From assembly GCA_021413675.1 (NCBI GenBank), contig JAIOQA010000064.1, positions 1 through 41,044 on the forward strand: a stretch of 41,044 nt of DNA. Reading direction: 5' to 3'. This document shows, one piece after another, positions 33,995-41,044 of this stretch. A model generated the notes under the pieces. It saw only the letters and a program-made list of their open reading frames with translations, searched no databases and had not been told where the DNA came from. Position numbers and translations under genes: made by a program. The stretch is from Deltaproteobacteria bacterium. GTDB taxonomy: Bacteria; Myxococcota_A; Polyangia; Haliangiales; Haliangiaceae. The first letter of the stretch is position 1, and the number at the start of each line of letters is the position of its first letter.

Positions 33995-34702
33995 CTAGAG
34001 GCACTGCATCGCGGTGCGGACGATCTCGCGCAGCGACGTGTCGGTCGGGCGGATCGTCGCGAGGATCGCGATCCAGTCGGTGATCGGCAGCGCGCAGAAG
34101 CCGGCCTCGACGTAGCACGCGGGGTGGCTGGCGTAGGCCTCGGTCTTGACGTCGGGGCACGCGGTGTCGGTCGCGATCGTGTCCTCCATCGCGCGCATCA
34201 GGCAGCGGCGCACGTCGTGGGCGAAGCGCTGGCCGGCGGACGACAGGCGCGGCGTGGTGACCTCGAGGTAGCGCTCGCAGTACGCGTAGCCGAAGCCGCG
34301 GTAGTAGCCGGTCGCGCCGCAGCTGTCGGGCGCGGCGGCGTCGCGACAGAGGTAGTAGTCGCACTGCGAGCAGTCCTCGCGATCGATGTAGTCCGCGCAC
34401 GAGTCGGCGGGCGCCTCGATCGTGCAGGCCTTGACCGCGCACTGCGAGAGCACGCCGAGGCGGCAGAGGCCGCTCGCGAACAGATCGGCCTTGCCGGGCT
34501 CGGTGAGCGCGGCGCAGGTCTGATCGAGGACCGCCGCGGCATCGGCGGGATCGCAGGTGGCGGCGGCGGGCGCGTCGCCGAAGCACTCGGTCAGGTGGGC
34601 CTGCGCCTGGGCGCAGAGGTCGTCAGCGGGGGCGGGCTCGGTCGCGCACGCGGTGAACGCGAGTGCGGCGATGGCGACTGCGGTAGCCAGGGAAGAGGAC
34701 AT
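33995..34702 (-). CDS. Cysteine-rich secreted lipoprotein
   Basis: The 235-residue product has a short signal peptide (ATAVAIAALAFTACA) whose end FTAC fits a lipobox with Cys19. The mature part has about 17 further Cys, spread as pairs typical of disulfide-bonded extracellular proteins: DLCAQAQAHLTECFG, CAALT, GLCRLGVLSQCAVKACT, DCSQCDYYLC and HPACYVEAGFCALP. It ends with DWIAILATIRPTDTSLREIV and a terminal Cys. Similar families are common in myxobacteria with unknown function. No catalytic motif is seen. It converges with the exported protein gene (8 bases apart). Confidence 0.8.
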   Translation of the reverse strand: MSSSLATAVAIAALAFTACATEPAPADDLCAQAQAHLTECFGDAPAAATCDPADAAAVLDQTCAALTEPGKADLFASGLCRLGVLSQCAVKACTIEAPADSCADYIDREDCSQCDYYLCRDAAAPDSCGATGYYRGFGYAYCERYLEVTTPRLSSAGQRFAHDVRRCLMRAMEDTIATDTACPDVKTEAYASHPACYVEAGFCALPITDWIAILATIRPTDTSLREIVRTAMQCL

Positions 34703-34909
34703 CGAGCGCGTTGGAGCAACAGCTGGACCGTCGCGCGCGCGAGCGCATGGATGCGGAACCTATGACCGCGGGATCCGATCGGCGCGGGCGGGCTCGAGGC
34801 GGCGGCGGCTGCATCTGCCGCCGCGGGGCGCGAGGTGCGCTCAGATCCAGCGAACCAGTGCGGCGCGCTTGTTGGACCATCGCGCCGTGCGGCGGAGCCG
34901 TCGAGCCGG

Positions 34910-35776
34910 TCAGCTCCACGCCGACGACAGGAACACGTTGGCGCGGTGGTGCGCGAGGTAGGTCGCCTGCCGCGCGGTGAACGCCCCGACGTTGCGATCC
35001 TCGTCGATGCTCCAGGCGTAGAGCACCTCGCGATCCATGCGCGGCGACACCAGAGCGGTGCCGTCGGCCTCGAACGCGAGGAACCCGCGCGTGAACAGGT
35101 GCTGGACGTGCGGCGCGAGCAGGAGGCCGTTGCTGCCGTCGAGCCGCTCGACGTTGGTGGCATCGCGCCAGAGCTTGATGTGCACGGCGCGCACGTGGGC
35201 GCGGTCGCGGACGCCGGTGACCCGGCAGCCGGCCTCGATCAGCTCGACGCGCGCGCGGAACAGCCCCTGGCCGCGCCGCGCCTGCACCAGCTGCGCGCGC
35301 TCGGTCTCGCCGAGCCCGCTGGCGACGATCTGCGCGACGTCGGCGGCGAGGTCGTCGCCGAACGCGACCTCGGGCGTGGAGTCCTCACCGATGAACACCG
35401 CGAGCACCTGCGTGCCGTGGCGCTCGAGGCGCACCGAGTACAGCCGCGGATCGATGCCGGCGATCTCGCGCGTGGGCGCCGCGGGATCCTTCGGGGTCGC
35501 GAGCACGAGGTGGCCGATCGCCGCGCCCTTGAGCAGCGCCTCGATGTGGCGCGAGCGCTCGTGTCCGCCGGGCGTGTCGTTGCGCGGCGAGGTGCTGTCG
35601 AAGATCTCGCACGAGCCGAGCGCCCCGTCGGCGCGGCGGACGACGTGATCGTCCCAGCCGATGAAGACGATGGTCCCGTCGCTGCGGACGCCGTCCCAGC
35701 CCCAGCGATCGTTCGTCAGCCGCGCGCCGACCCGCGCCATCATCGCCACTTTCCCCAGCTTCGCCCCTGCCGCCAT
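34910..35776 (-). CDS. HNH_2-type nuclease (PF13391-like)
   Basis: The 288-residue product has a C-terminal HNH_2 nuclease region at about 175-245: GQGLFRARVELIEAGCRVTG, then HVRAVHIKLW (first His), ERLDGSNGLLLAPH (Asn) and VQHLFTRGFLAF (second His). Family members usually have HIKPW and DHLFD, so the Pro to Leu and Asp to Gln changes are minor deviations. The N-terminal half, with IVFIGWDDHVVRR and EIFDSTSPRNDTPG, is a separate region of unknown role, probably DNA or partner recognition. HNH_2 proteins are often annotated as restriction-type nucleases. It stands alone here, without a methylase. 34703-34909 and 35777-35937 show no gene. Confidence 0.85.
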   Translation of the reverse strand: MAAGAKLGKVAMMARVGARLTNDRWGWDGVRSDGTIVFIGWDDHVVRRADGALGSCEIFDSTSPRNDTPGGHERSRHIEALLKGAAIGHLVLATPKDPAAPTREIAGIDPRLYSVRLERHGTQVLAVFIGEDSTPEVAFGDDLAADVAQIVASGLGETERAQLVQARRGQGLFRARVELIEAGCRVTGVRDRAHVRAVHIKLWRDATNVERLDGSNGLLLAPHVQHLFTRGFLAFEADGTALVSPRMDREVLYAWSIDEDRNVGAFTARQATYLAHHRANVFLSSAWS

Positions 35777-35937
35777 CGCGGCACGCTACCGGAGTTGGCC
35801 CGAGGGCGCGAGGACCATCGGTTCGCGCACGCCTTGCGCGACGACGGCCACGCCACGCGCAGGCAGCGCGAGCGCCGCCCGTCTCGGGGCGATCCTCGAC
35901 GAGCGCGCGGCGGCACGATCGTTGCTGAACCCGGGGC

Positions 35938-37149
35938 GTGGACGATCGACCAACGGGCGTGATCCTCGCCGGCGCGGCGGCGCTCGGCGCGTACGAGGCC
36001 GGCGTGCTCGAGCATGTCGTGACCGCGGTGGCGCGCGATCTCGGGCGCGCGCGGGTGCTCGACGTGGTCTCGGGGACCTCCGCCGGCGCGATCAACGCGA
36101 CCGCGCTGGCGGCCTTCGCCGACGATCCCGCGGCCGGCGTGGCGCGGCTGTGCGCGACCTGGTCCGGGCTGCGCCTCGGCCGGGTGCTGCGCCCGTCGGG
36201 GATCGAGGTGCTGTCGATGATCGCGGGGCTGACCGCGCCACCGTCGCGGCTGCAGCGGGCGCTGCGCCTCCGGCGCGCGCGCGGCGGGCTGCTCGATCCG
36301 CGGCCGATCATCGATCTGCTCACCGCCAGCATCCCGGTCGATCGGCTGACCGCGAACCTGCGCGCCGGGCACCTGCGCGGCGTCGCGATCTCCGCGACCC
36401 ACGTCGCGACCGGTCGCGCGACGGTGTTCTACCAGACCGCCGAGCGCGAACTGGCGTGGGCGCCTGACGCGAGCATGACGCCGGTCGAGACCCGGCTCGG
36501 CATCGCCCACGCGATGGCCTCGGCGGCGATCCCGCTGCTGTTCCCGCCGGTCGACATCGCCGGTGATCTGTACTGCGACGGTGGCCTGCGCCAGATGGTG
36601 CCGCTGTCGCCGAGCCTGCACCTCGGCGCGCACCGCTTGCTGGTGATCAACCCGCTCGGCGTCACGCCGGATCGCGCGCAGGAGCAGGCGCGCCGCGAGG
36701 CGAGCACCTCGCCGCTGTACCTCGCGGGCAAGGCGCTCAACGCGCTGTTCGTCGATCGCCTCGACGTCGACCTCGCGCGCCTCGAGCAGCTGAGCGGGGT
36801 GCTGCGCGCGGGCACCCGGCGGTTCGGCGCGGGCTTCGAGACCGACATCAACGACGAGCTCGCGCGCGACGGCGGCGCGCCGCTGCGCGCGGTCACGGCG
36901 ATGCGCATCGATCCCTCGCATGATCTCGGCCAGCTCGCCGCCGACTACGCCGCGAGCCCGGCGTTCGCGCGGCGCGAGCGCGGCCTGGTCGGCCGGCTCT
37001 TGCGCTGGCTCGGCGAGCAGGGCCAGACCCGCGCCGGCGACGTGCTCTCGTACCTGATGTTCGATGGCGAGTTCGCGGCAGAGCTGATCCGGCTCGGGCG
37101 CGCCGACGCACGCGCGCGCCACGCCGAGCTGTGCGCGTTCCTGGCCTGA
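35938..37149 (+). CDS. Patatin-like phospholipase
   Basis: The 403-residue product is a predicted lipid acyl hydrolase with the Ser-Asp dyad: an oxyanion loop GAAALGAYEAG (12-22, where many members have GGG), the nucleophile elbow GTSAG (near 46-50) and the Asp in DGGLRQ (near 218). No signal peptide is present, so it is cytoplasmic or delivered by another route. The C-terminal 150 residues with SPLYLAGKALNALFVDRLDVDLARL are typical for bacterial patatins of this length. The start is GTG 35938, the only good start close to the first motif. It converges with the CvfB-type gene, 9 bases apart. Confidence 0.92.
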   Translation: MDDRPTGVILAGAAALGAYEAGVLEHVVTAVARDLGRARVLDVVSGTSAGAINATALAAFADDPAAGVARLCATWSGLRLGRVLRPSGIEVLSMIAGLTAPPSRLQRALRLRRARGGLLDPRPIIDLLTASIPVDRLTANLRAGHLRGVAISATHVATGRATVFYQTAERELAWAPDASMTPVETRLGIAHAMASAAIPLLFPPVDIAGDLYCDGGLRQMVPLSPSLHLGAHRLLVINPLGVTPDRAQEQARREASTSPLYLAGKALNALFVDRLDVDLARLEQLSGVLRAGTRRFGAGFETDINDELARDGGAPLRAVTAMRIDPSHDLGQLAADYAASPAFARRERGLVGRLLRWLGEQGQTRAGDVLSYLMFDGEFAAELIRLGRADARARHAELCAFLA

Positions 37150-37158
37150 CGGGTCCGT

Positions 37159-38019
37159 CTACTGCGGCGCCTTCGCGCGCGGCACGAGCATGCCCTGCGC
37201 GTCGATCGTCACCGCGCCGTCCTTCAGCAGGCGGCCGACCGCGCGCTTGAACGCCTTCTTGCTGATGCCGAAGCGATCGCGGATCTCGTCGGGGCTCGAG
37301 CGATCACCGACGCGCGGCGCGCCCGGCTGGGTGACGATCGCGAGGATCTTCGCGGCGTCGTTCTCGAGCTCCTTGTGGGCGTGCTGGCGCAGCGACAGGA
37401 CCAGCTTGCCGTCGTCGAGGATCTCGGCGACGCGGCACTTCACGACGTCGCCGCGGTGGACCTGGTGGGGCTCGTACGCCGGGACCAGCCCGACGAACGC
37501 GCGCTCGAGGATCACGAACAGGCCGATGTCGGGATCGTTGCGCCAGGCCTCGCCCATGATCTCCTCGTCGAGCTTGCACTCGCGCGGCATCACGTCGAGC
37601 AGATCGCTGACGAACATCGTGCCGGCGAGGCGGTTCGACTTGTCGAGGTAGAGGCCGATCGGCTGGCGCTCGCCGACGTAGAGCTCCTTGGACTGCTGCG
37701 CGAACGGCACCAGCAGCTCCTTGCCCAGGCCCCAGTCGACGAACGCACCGATGTCGGTGGTCGCGGTGACCTCGAGGAACGCGACCTCGCCGAGCGCGAG
37801 CCGCGGCTCGAGGATCGTGGCGACCTCGCGCTCCTCGGAGTCGAGGTAGATGAACACCGCGACCTCATCGCCGACCTTGGCGCGCACCGGGACCTCGCCG
37901 GCCGGCAGCAAGATCGTGGCGCCCGCGGGGTTGTCGTCCACGGCAAGGAACGCGCCCGGCGGCGCGAGGCGCCGGATCCGCAACGAGACGCGACGGCCGA
38001 GCAGGTCCAGAGAGGTCAT
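37159..38019 (-). CDS. cvfB: CvfB-family S1 RNA-binding protein
   Basis: The 286-residue product has S1-type RNA-binding repeats. The first (about 5-60) reads RVSLRIRRLAPPGAFLAVDD and GDEVAVFIYLDSEEREVATI. The second contains TTDIGAFVDWGLGKELLVPF and GLYLDKSNRLAGTM, and the third DIGLFVILERAFVGLVP and GDVVKCRVAEILDDGKLVLSLR. A C-terminal winged helix follows, with IRDRFGISKKAFKRAVGRLLKDGAV. This is the full CvfB arrangement and length; in firmicutes CvfB affects RNA turnover and virulence gene expression. ATG 38019 is used, and the longer frame upstream is antisense-like. Confidence 0.93.
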   Translation of the reverse strand: MTSLDLLGRRVSLRIRRLAPPGAFLAVDDNPAGATILLPAGEVPVRAKVGDEVAVFIYLDSEEREVATILEPRLALGEVAFLEVTATTDIGAFVDWGLGKELLVPFAQQSKELYVGERQPIGLYLDKSNRLAGTMFVSDLLDVMPRECKLDEEIMGEAWRNDPDIGLFVILERAFVGLVPAYEPHQVHRGDVVKCRVAEILDDGKLVLSLRQHAHKELENDAAKILAIVTQPGAPRVGDRSSPDEIRDRFGISKKAFKRAVGRLLKDGAVTIDAQGMLVPRAKAPQ

Positions 38020-38242
38020 CGGCGCGCAGATTGGCACAGGGCGGCCGCGGCGCGGGACGGCGTGTCGACGATCTGCGACCGGGGTGGCGCGGCAGGTCCC
38101 GGTGGGGCTCGAGTCCGCAGCCCGCGCCGCGCAGCCGCGATCGCGCACCAGGGTTGTGCCGACGGCTTCCACGTCGCGTGCGGAGAGCACGCATCACGCG
38201 GGTAACCGCGCATGGGATCCCGGAACCGGAGTTCTCCGTCGG

Positions 38243-38258
38243 TGGCATGGCGGTTGCG
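38243..38258 (+). promoter_or_regulatory. Sigma-54 promoter upstream of the cellulase gene
   Basis: TGGCATGGCGGTTGCG carries GG (38244-38245) and GC (38256-38257) with exactly ten bases between, and matches TGGCAYG-N4-TTGC at all main positions. Initiation is expected near 38269, about 30 bases before the GTG start at 38300, with a fitting leader. The rest of 38020-38299 shows no gene. Confidence 0.65.
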
Positions 38259-38299
38259 ATAGCGGCGCGCACCCCGGACCGCGAACGAAAGGCCACCGC

Positions 38300-39748
38300 G
38301 TGCGACTCCCTCTCGGTACTCCCAGCTTCCTCGCGCTCACCGCGGCGCTCGCGTCGGCGTGCGCCGTCGACGACGCGCCCGCGTCGCGCCCCGCCCCCGT
38401 GACGCTCGCGGCGGCGCAATCGCTGCCGCTGCGCGGCGTGAACCTGTCGGGCGGCGACTTCGGTCAGCAGCACCTGCCCGGCACCTTCGGCACCGACTAC
38501 ACCTATCCGACCGAGGCCGAGGTCACCTACTTCATGGGCAAGGGCATGACGACCTTTCGCCTGGGCTTCCTGTGGGAGCGCGTGCAGCGCCAGGCCCACG
38601 CCGCGCTCGACGCGACCGAGCTCGCGCGCCTCGACGCCTTCGTGACGATGGCGACCGGGCACGGTGCGTTCGTGATCCTCGACCCGCACAACTACGCCCG
38701 CTACTTCGGCGCGGTGGTGGGCACCGACGTGCCGACCGATCTGCTGGCGGACTTCTGGTCGAAGCTCGCGCAGCACTACGGCAGCAATGCGCGGGTGATC
38801 TTCGGGCTGATGAACGAGCCGCACGACATGTCGACGGAGGTCTGGGTCGGCGACGCGAACGCGGCGATCACGGCGATCCGCGCGACGGGCGCGACCAACC
38901 TGATCCTCGTGCCCGGCAACTCGTACACCGGCGCGCACTCGTGGTTCGAGTCGTACTACGGCACGCCCAACGCGACGGCGCTGCTCGCGATCACCGACCC
39001 GGGCAACAACTACGCCTTCGAGGTGCACCAGTATCTCGACAGCGACAGCTCGGGCACGATGCCGTCGTGCGTGAGCGCGACGATCGGCTCCGAGCGGCTC
39101 GCACGCTTCACCGGCTGGCTGCGCGATCACCAGCTGAAGGGCATGCTCGGCGAGGTCGGCGCGCCCGACGAGCCGACCTGCAAGGCCGCGCTGGCCGACA
39201 TCCTCACGCAGGTGCATGCGAACGCGGATGTGTATCTCGGCTGGACGTACTGGGCGGCCGGGCCGTGGTGGGGTGATTACTTCCTGAGCATCGAGCCGGT
39301 GAACGGGCAGGACCGCGGGCAGATGGCGACGCTCGCGCAGTTCCTGGGCGGTGGAGATCCGGGATCGGGATCGGGGTCAGGATCGGGATCAGGGTCCGGA
39401 TCGGGGTCGGGATCGGGGTCCGGATCGGGATCCGGATCCGGATCGGGCACGGGGTCGTCGTCGCTGACGGCGACGATCCACACGCTGTCGGACTGGCCGA
39501 CCGGGTATTGCCTCGAGGTCCGTGTGGCCAACGAGGGGACCGCGGCGGTGGATGGCTGGACGGTGACGCTGACCGCGAGCGATTCCCGGCAGACCCAGCT
39601 GTGGAACGCGACCGGTGGCCCGACCGCGTTTGGTCCGATCGCCGCGGACTGGAGCCGGCATCTGGCCCCCGGCGCGTCGACCGCGTTCGGCTTCTGCGCG
39701 GACAAGACCGGCGCGTCGCCGTACCCGACGATCGCCACCGTGCAGTGA
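38300..39748 (+). CDS. Secreted GH5 cellulase with CBM2-type domain, lipoprotein signal
   Basis: The 482-residue product degrades beta-1,4-glucan. A signal segment (FLALTAALASACAVDD) ends in lipobox ASAC. The GH5 domain spans about 45-355: RGVNLSGGDFGQ, TFRLGFLWERVQ, ILDPHNYARY, FGLMNEPHDM (acid/base Glu), EVHQYLDSDSSG and GMLGEVGAPDEP (nucleophile Glu), WTYWAAGPWWGDY. A 14-unit Gly-Ser linker follows, then a C-terminal domain of about 100 residues with WPTGYCLEVRVANEG, WTVTLTA and FGFCADKTG, fitting a family 2 carbohydrate-binding module. The start is GTG 38300 with GAAAGG 8 bases upstream. The linker DNA is a hexanucleotide repeat. The sigma-54 promoter upstream suggests control by an activator such as those at 16083 or 31170. 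Confidence 0.93.
   Translation: MRLPLGTPSFLALTAALASACAVDDAPASRPAPVTLAAAQSLPLRGVNLSGGDFGQQHLPGTFGTDYTYPTEAEVTYFMGKGMTTFRLGFLWERVQRQAHAALDATELARLDAFVTMATGHGAFVILDPHNYARYFGAVVGTDVPTDLLADFWSKLAQHYGSNARVIFGLMNEPHDMSTEVWVGDANAAITAIRATGATNLILVPGNSYTGAHSWFESYYGTPNATALLAITDPGNNYAFEVHQYLDSDSSGTMPSCVSATIGSERLARFTGWLRDHQLKGMLGEVGAPDEPTCKAALADILTQVHANADVYLGWTYWAAGPWWGDYFLSIEPVNGQDRGQMATLAQFLGGGDPGSGSGSGSGSGSGSGSGSGSGSGSGSGSGTGSSSLTATIHTLSDWPTGYCLEVRVANEGTAAVDGWTVTLTASDSRQTQLWNATGGPTAFGPIAADWSRHLAPGASTAFGFCADKTGASPYPTIATVQ
39362..39445 (+). repeat. GGATCG-type hexanucleotide repeat encoding a Gly-Ser linker
   Basis: Fourteen imperfect copies of a six-base unit (GGA or GGG followed by TCG, TCA or TCC) encode Gly-Ser pairs joining the cellulase domain to the CBM2-type domain. 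The copy number can vary in frame without disrupting the protein. On the minus strand the repeat reads Asp-Pro pairs, which is a shadow. Confidence 0.95.
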
Positions 39749-39987
39749 TCCGCCACGTCAGCGCGAATCGTCGACGAGCGTGAGACCTCCGCGGTCGGTC
39801 TGACCGATTCGCGCGACGCCACCTTCGACGCGCTGCGGAAGCACTTTCGGCCCCGGGCCGGTCGTCCCCACTTCCGCCCGATCCTGGAATGGCGATCACC
39901 AACGCGTGCCATTGCGCGCGCCGCGTTCCAGCCGCTGCGCGCGGTATCGGGGTTGCGTGCCGAGCGTCGGGCGGAGTCCTGGGAGGG

Positions 39988-41044
39988 ATGATGACCGACG
40001 ACTCGACGATGCTGTCGCGCGAAGCGCGCGGTCCGGCCTATGGGCCTGGATGGACCAATGCCGCGACCCTGGTCGACGCGTCACCGGCGCCGCCGCGCCG
40101 CGAGCGCCTCGGTCGGTACGAGCTGATCGCGCCGCTCGGCGCCGGCGGCATGGGCGAGGTCTTCCTCGCCGAGCTGTGCGGCCCGCACGCGTTTCGCAAG
40201 CGGTTCGCGATCAAGCGGCTGCTGCCGTCGCTCGAGAGCGATCCGGTCGCGGTGTCGCGGTTCGCGCGCGAGGCCCAGCTCGCGGCGCGGCTCACCCACC
40301 CGGCGATCTGCCAGGCGTTCGAGCTCGGCTACGACGCCGGCGCGCACTACATCGTGATGGAGTACCTCGACGGCACGACGCTCGGTCGCGTGCTGACCCA
40401 GCTGCGCGGCAGCGGCACGGCGCTGCCGCTGCCGGTGGTCGCGCGGATCGTCGACCGGGTCTGCGCCGGGCTCGCCGCCGCGCACGCGCTCCGCGACGAC
40501 CTTGGCGCCAACCTCGGGCTCGTGCACCGCGACGTCTCGCCCTCGAACATCGCGATCACCCGCGGCGGCGAGGTCAAGCTGCTCGACTTCGGGGTCGCCA
40601 AGGTCGATCAGGTCCGGACCGAGAGCGGCGTCTTGCGCGGCAAGTTCGGCTACATGTCGCCCGAGCAGATCATGAACAAGCCGATCGATCGCCGCACCGA
40701 CGTGTTCGCGGTCGGCGTCGTGCTGTTCGAGGCGCTGACCGGGCGCCGGCTGTTCGGCCAGCCCGAGCCGCGCGCGATCGCCGAGGCGATCCTGCGCAGC
40801 GACGTGCCCGACGTGCGCGCGCTGCGCCCGGATCTGCCGGCGAGCGTCGGTGCCGTGGTCGCGCGCGCGCTCGCGCGCCGGCGCGGCGAGCGGTTCGCCA
40901 GCGCCGAGCAGCTGCGCCGCGCGCTGCTCGCCGCGATCGCCCCGGCCACGCCCGCCGGGCCGCGCGCGCTGGCGAAGCTCGCGGGCTGGTCGGCGGACAC
41001 GCGCAGCGGCGACGCGCCGACGATGGTCGCGCTCGCGCTGCCGA
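39988..41044 (+). CDS. Ser/Thr protein kinase, 3'-truncated by the window edge
   Basis: The visible 352 codons encode an N-terminal segment of about 43 residues and a Hanks-type kinase domain: GAGGMGEVF (51-59), the Lys in FAIKRLL, the catalytic loop HRDVSPSN (180-187), DFGVAK (near 199) and the GYMSPEQ segment. The loop has Ser where typical kinases have Lys (HRDxKxxN), a variant common in myxobacterial kinases, so activity should not be assumed absent. No stop is reached, and the C-terminal domain is unseen. GGGAGGG precedes two consecutive ATGs (39988 and 39991), so the second may be the better start. 39749-39987 holds no gene. Confidence 0.9.
   Translation, partial: MMTDDSTMLSREARGPAYGPGWTNAATLVDASPAPPRRERLGRYELIAPLGAGGMGEVFLAELCGPHAFRKRFAIKRLLPSLESDPVAVSRFAREAQLAARLTHPAICQAFELGYDAGAHYIVMEYLDGTTLGRVLTQLRGSGTALPLPVVARIVDRVCAGLAAAHALRDDLGANLGLVHRDVSPSNIAITRGGEVKLLDFGVAKVDQVRTESGVLRGKFGYMSPEQIMNKPIDRRTDVFAVGVVLFEALTGRRLFGQPEPRAIAEAILRSDVPDVRALRPDLPASVGAVVARALARRRGERFASAEQLRRALLAAIAPATPAGPRALAKLAGWSADTRSGDAPTMVALALP

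Noticed and set aside
39362..39445. CRISPR-like or satellite array
   Set aside because: It is a short hexanucleotide repeat in frame with the cellulase, encoding a Gly-Ser linker; there are no spacers.
39749..39987. Sigma-54 promoter before the last kinase
   Set aside because: The best TGGC stretch here has eleven, not ten, bases to the next GC.

Overview
The window reads as a high-GC chromosome segment from a myxobacterium-like member of Myxococcota. This is inferred from the dense GC-rich coding, three serine/threonine kinases of the large-kinome type (two with TPR regions), two sigma-54 activators plus sigma-54-type promoters, Cys-rich lipoproteins and a cellulase lipoprotein. Species cannot be named from the sequence alone.

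Layout. 1-1587 is the TPR tail of a protein (probably a kinase) cut by the window edge. 1650-2003 is a tmRNA (ssrA). Directly behind it, up to about 10899, lies a block with visibly lower GC and different codon use that looks like a genomic island. It carries a mismatch-type DNA glycosylase overlapping a C5-cytosine methyltransferase (rightward), a tightly overlapping leftward operon (Z1-domain ATPase, PD-(D/E)XK nuclease of the PF14390 type, four-SAP DNA-binding protein) and a divergent SAP-PLD nuclease. I interpret this as a methylation-linked anti-phage restriction system. The right edge cuts off a glutathione S-transferase gene that belongs to an ArsR-SRPBCC-GST operon with a perfect palindromic operator (10899-11931).

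12023-21488 holds an M48-type protease, a PLD-helicase-DUF3427 protein, a sigma-54 activator divergent from an ECF sigma factor, a membrane kinase with TPR region and an unknown protein. 21596-26551 holds a leucine-rich-repeat protein, an isolated ImpE/TagJ-like gene, a kinase-TolB-like-TPR protein and a small unknown protein. 26568-30156 holds an HNH nuclease, an NTF2-like protein and a tRNA-guanine transglycosylase fused to an MnmC-type methyltransferase. 30253-32526 holds a lipoprotein, a ferredoxin with a possible sigma-54 promoter, and a divergent sigma-54 activator that is frameshifted, with palindromic sites between them. 32650-39748 holds an exported protein, a Cys-rich lipoprotein, an HNH_2 nuclease, a patatin-like phospholipase, a CvfB-type RNA-binding protein and a GH5-CBM2 cellulase behind a near-consensus sigma-54 promoter. 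A third kinase runs off the right edge.

The strongest candidate for an unusual system is the 2661-10892 module. The methyltransferase would mark self DNA, the glycosylase would repair T:G mismatches from deaminated 5-methylcytosine, and the Z1 motor, two nucleases and SAP proteins would recognise and cut unmarked DNA. All functional statements come from reading motifs; no database search was possible.
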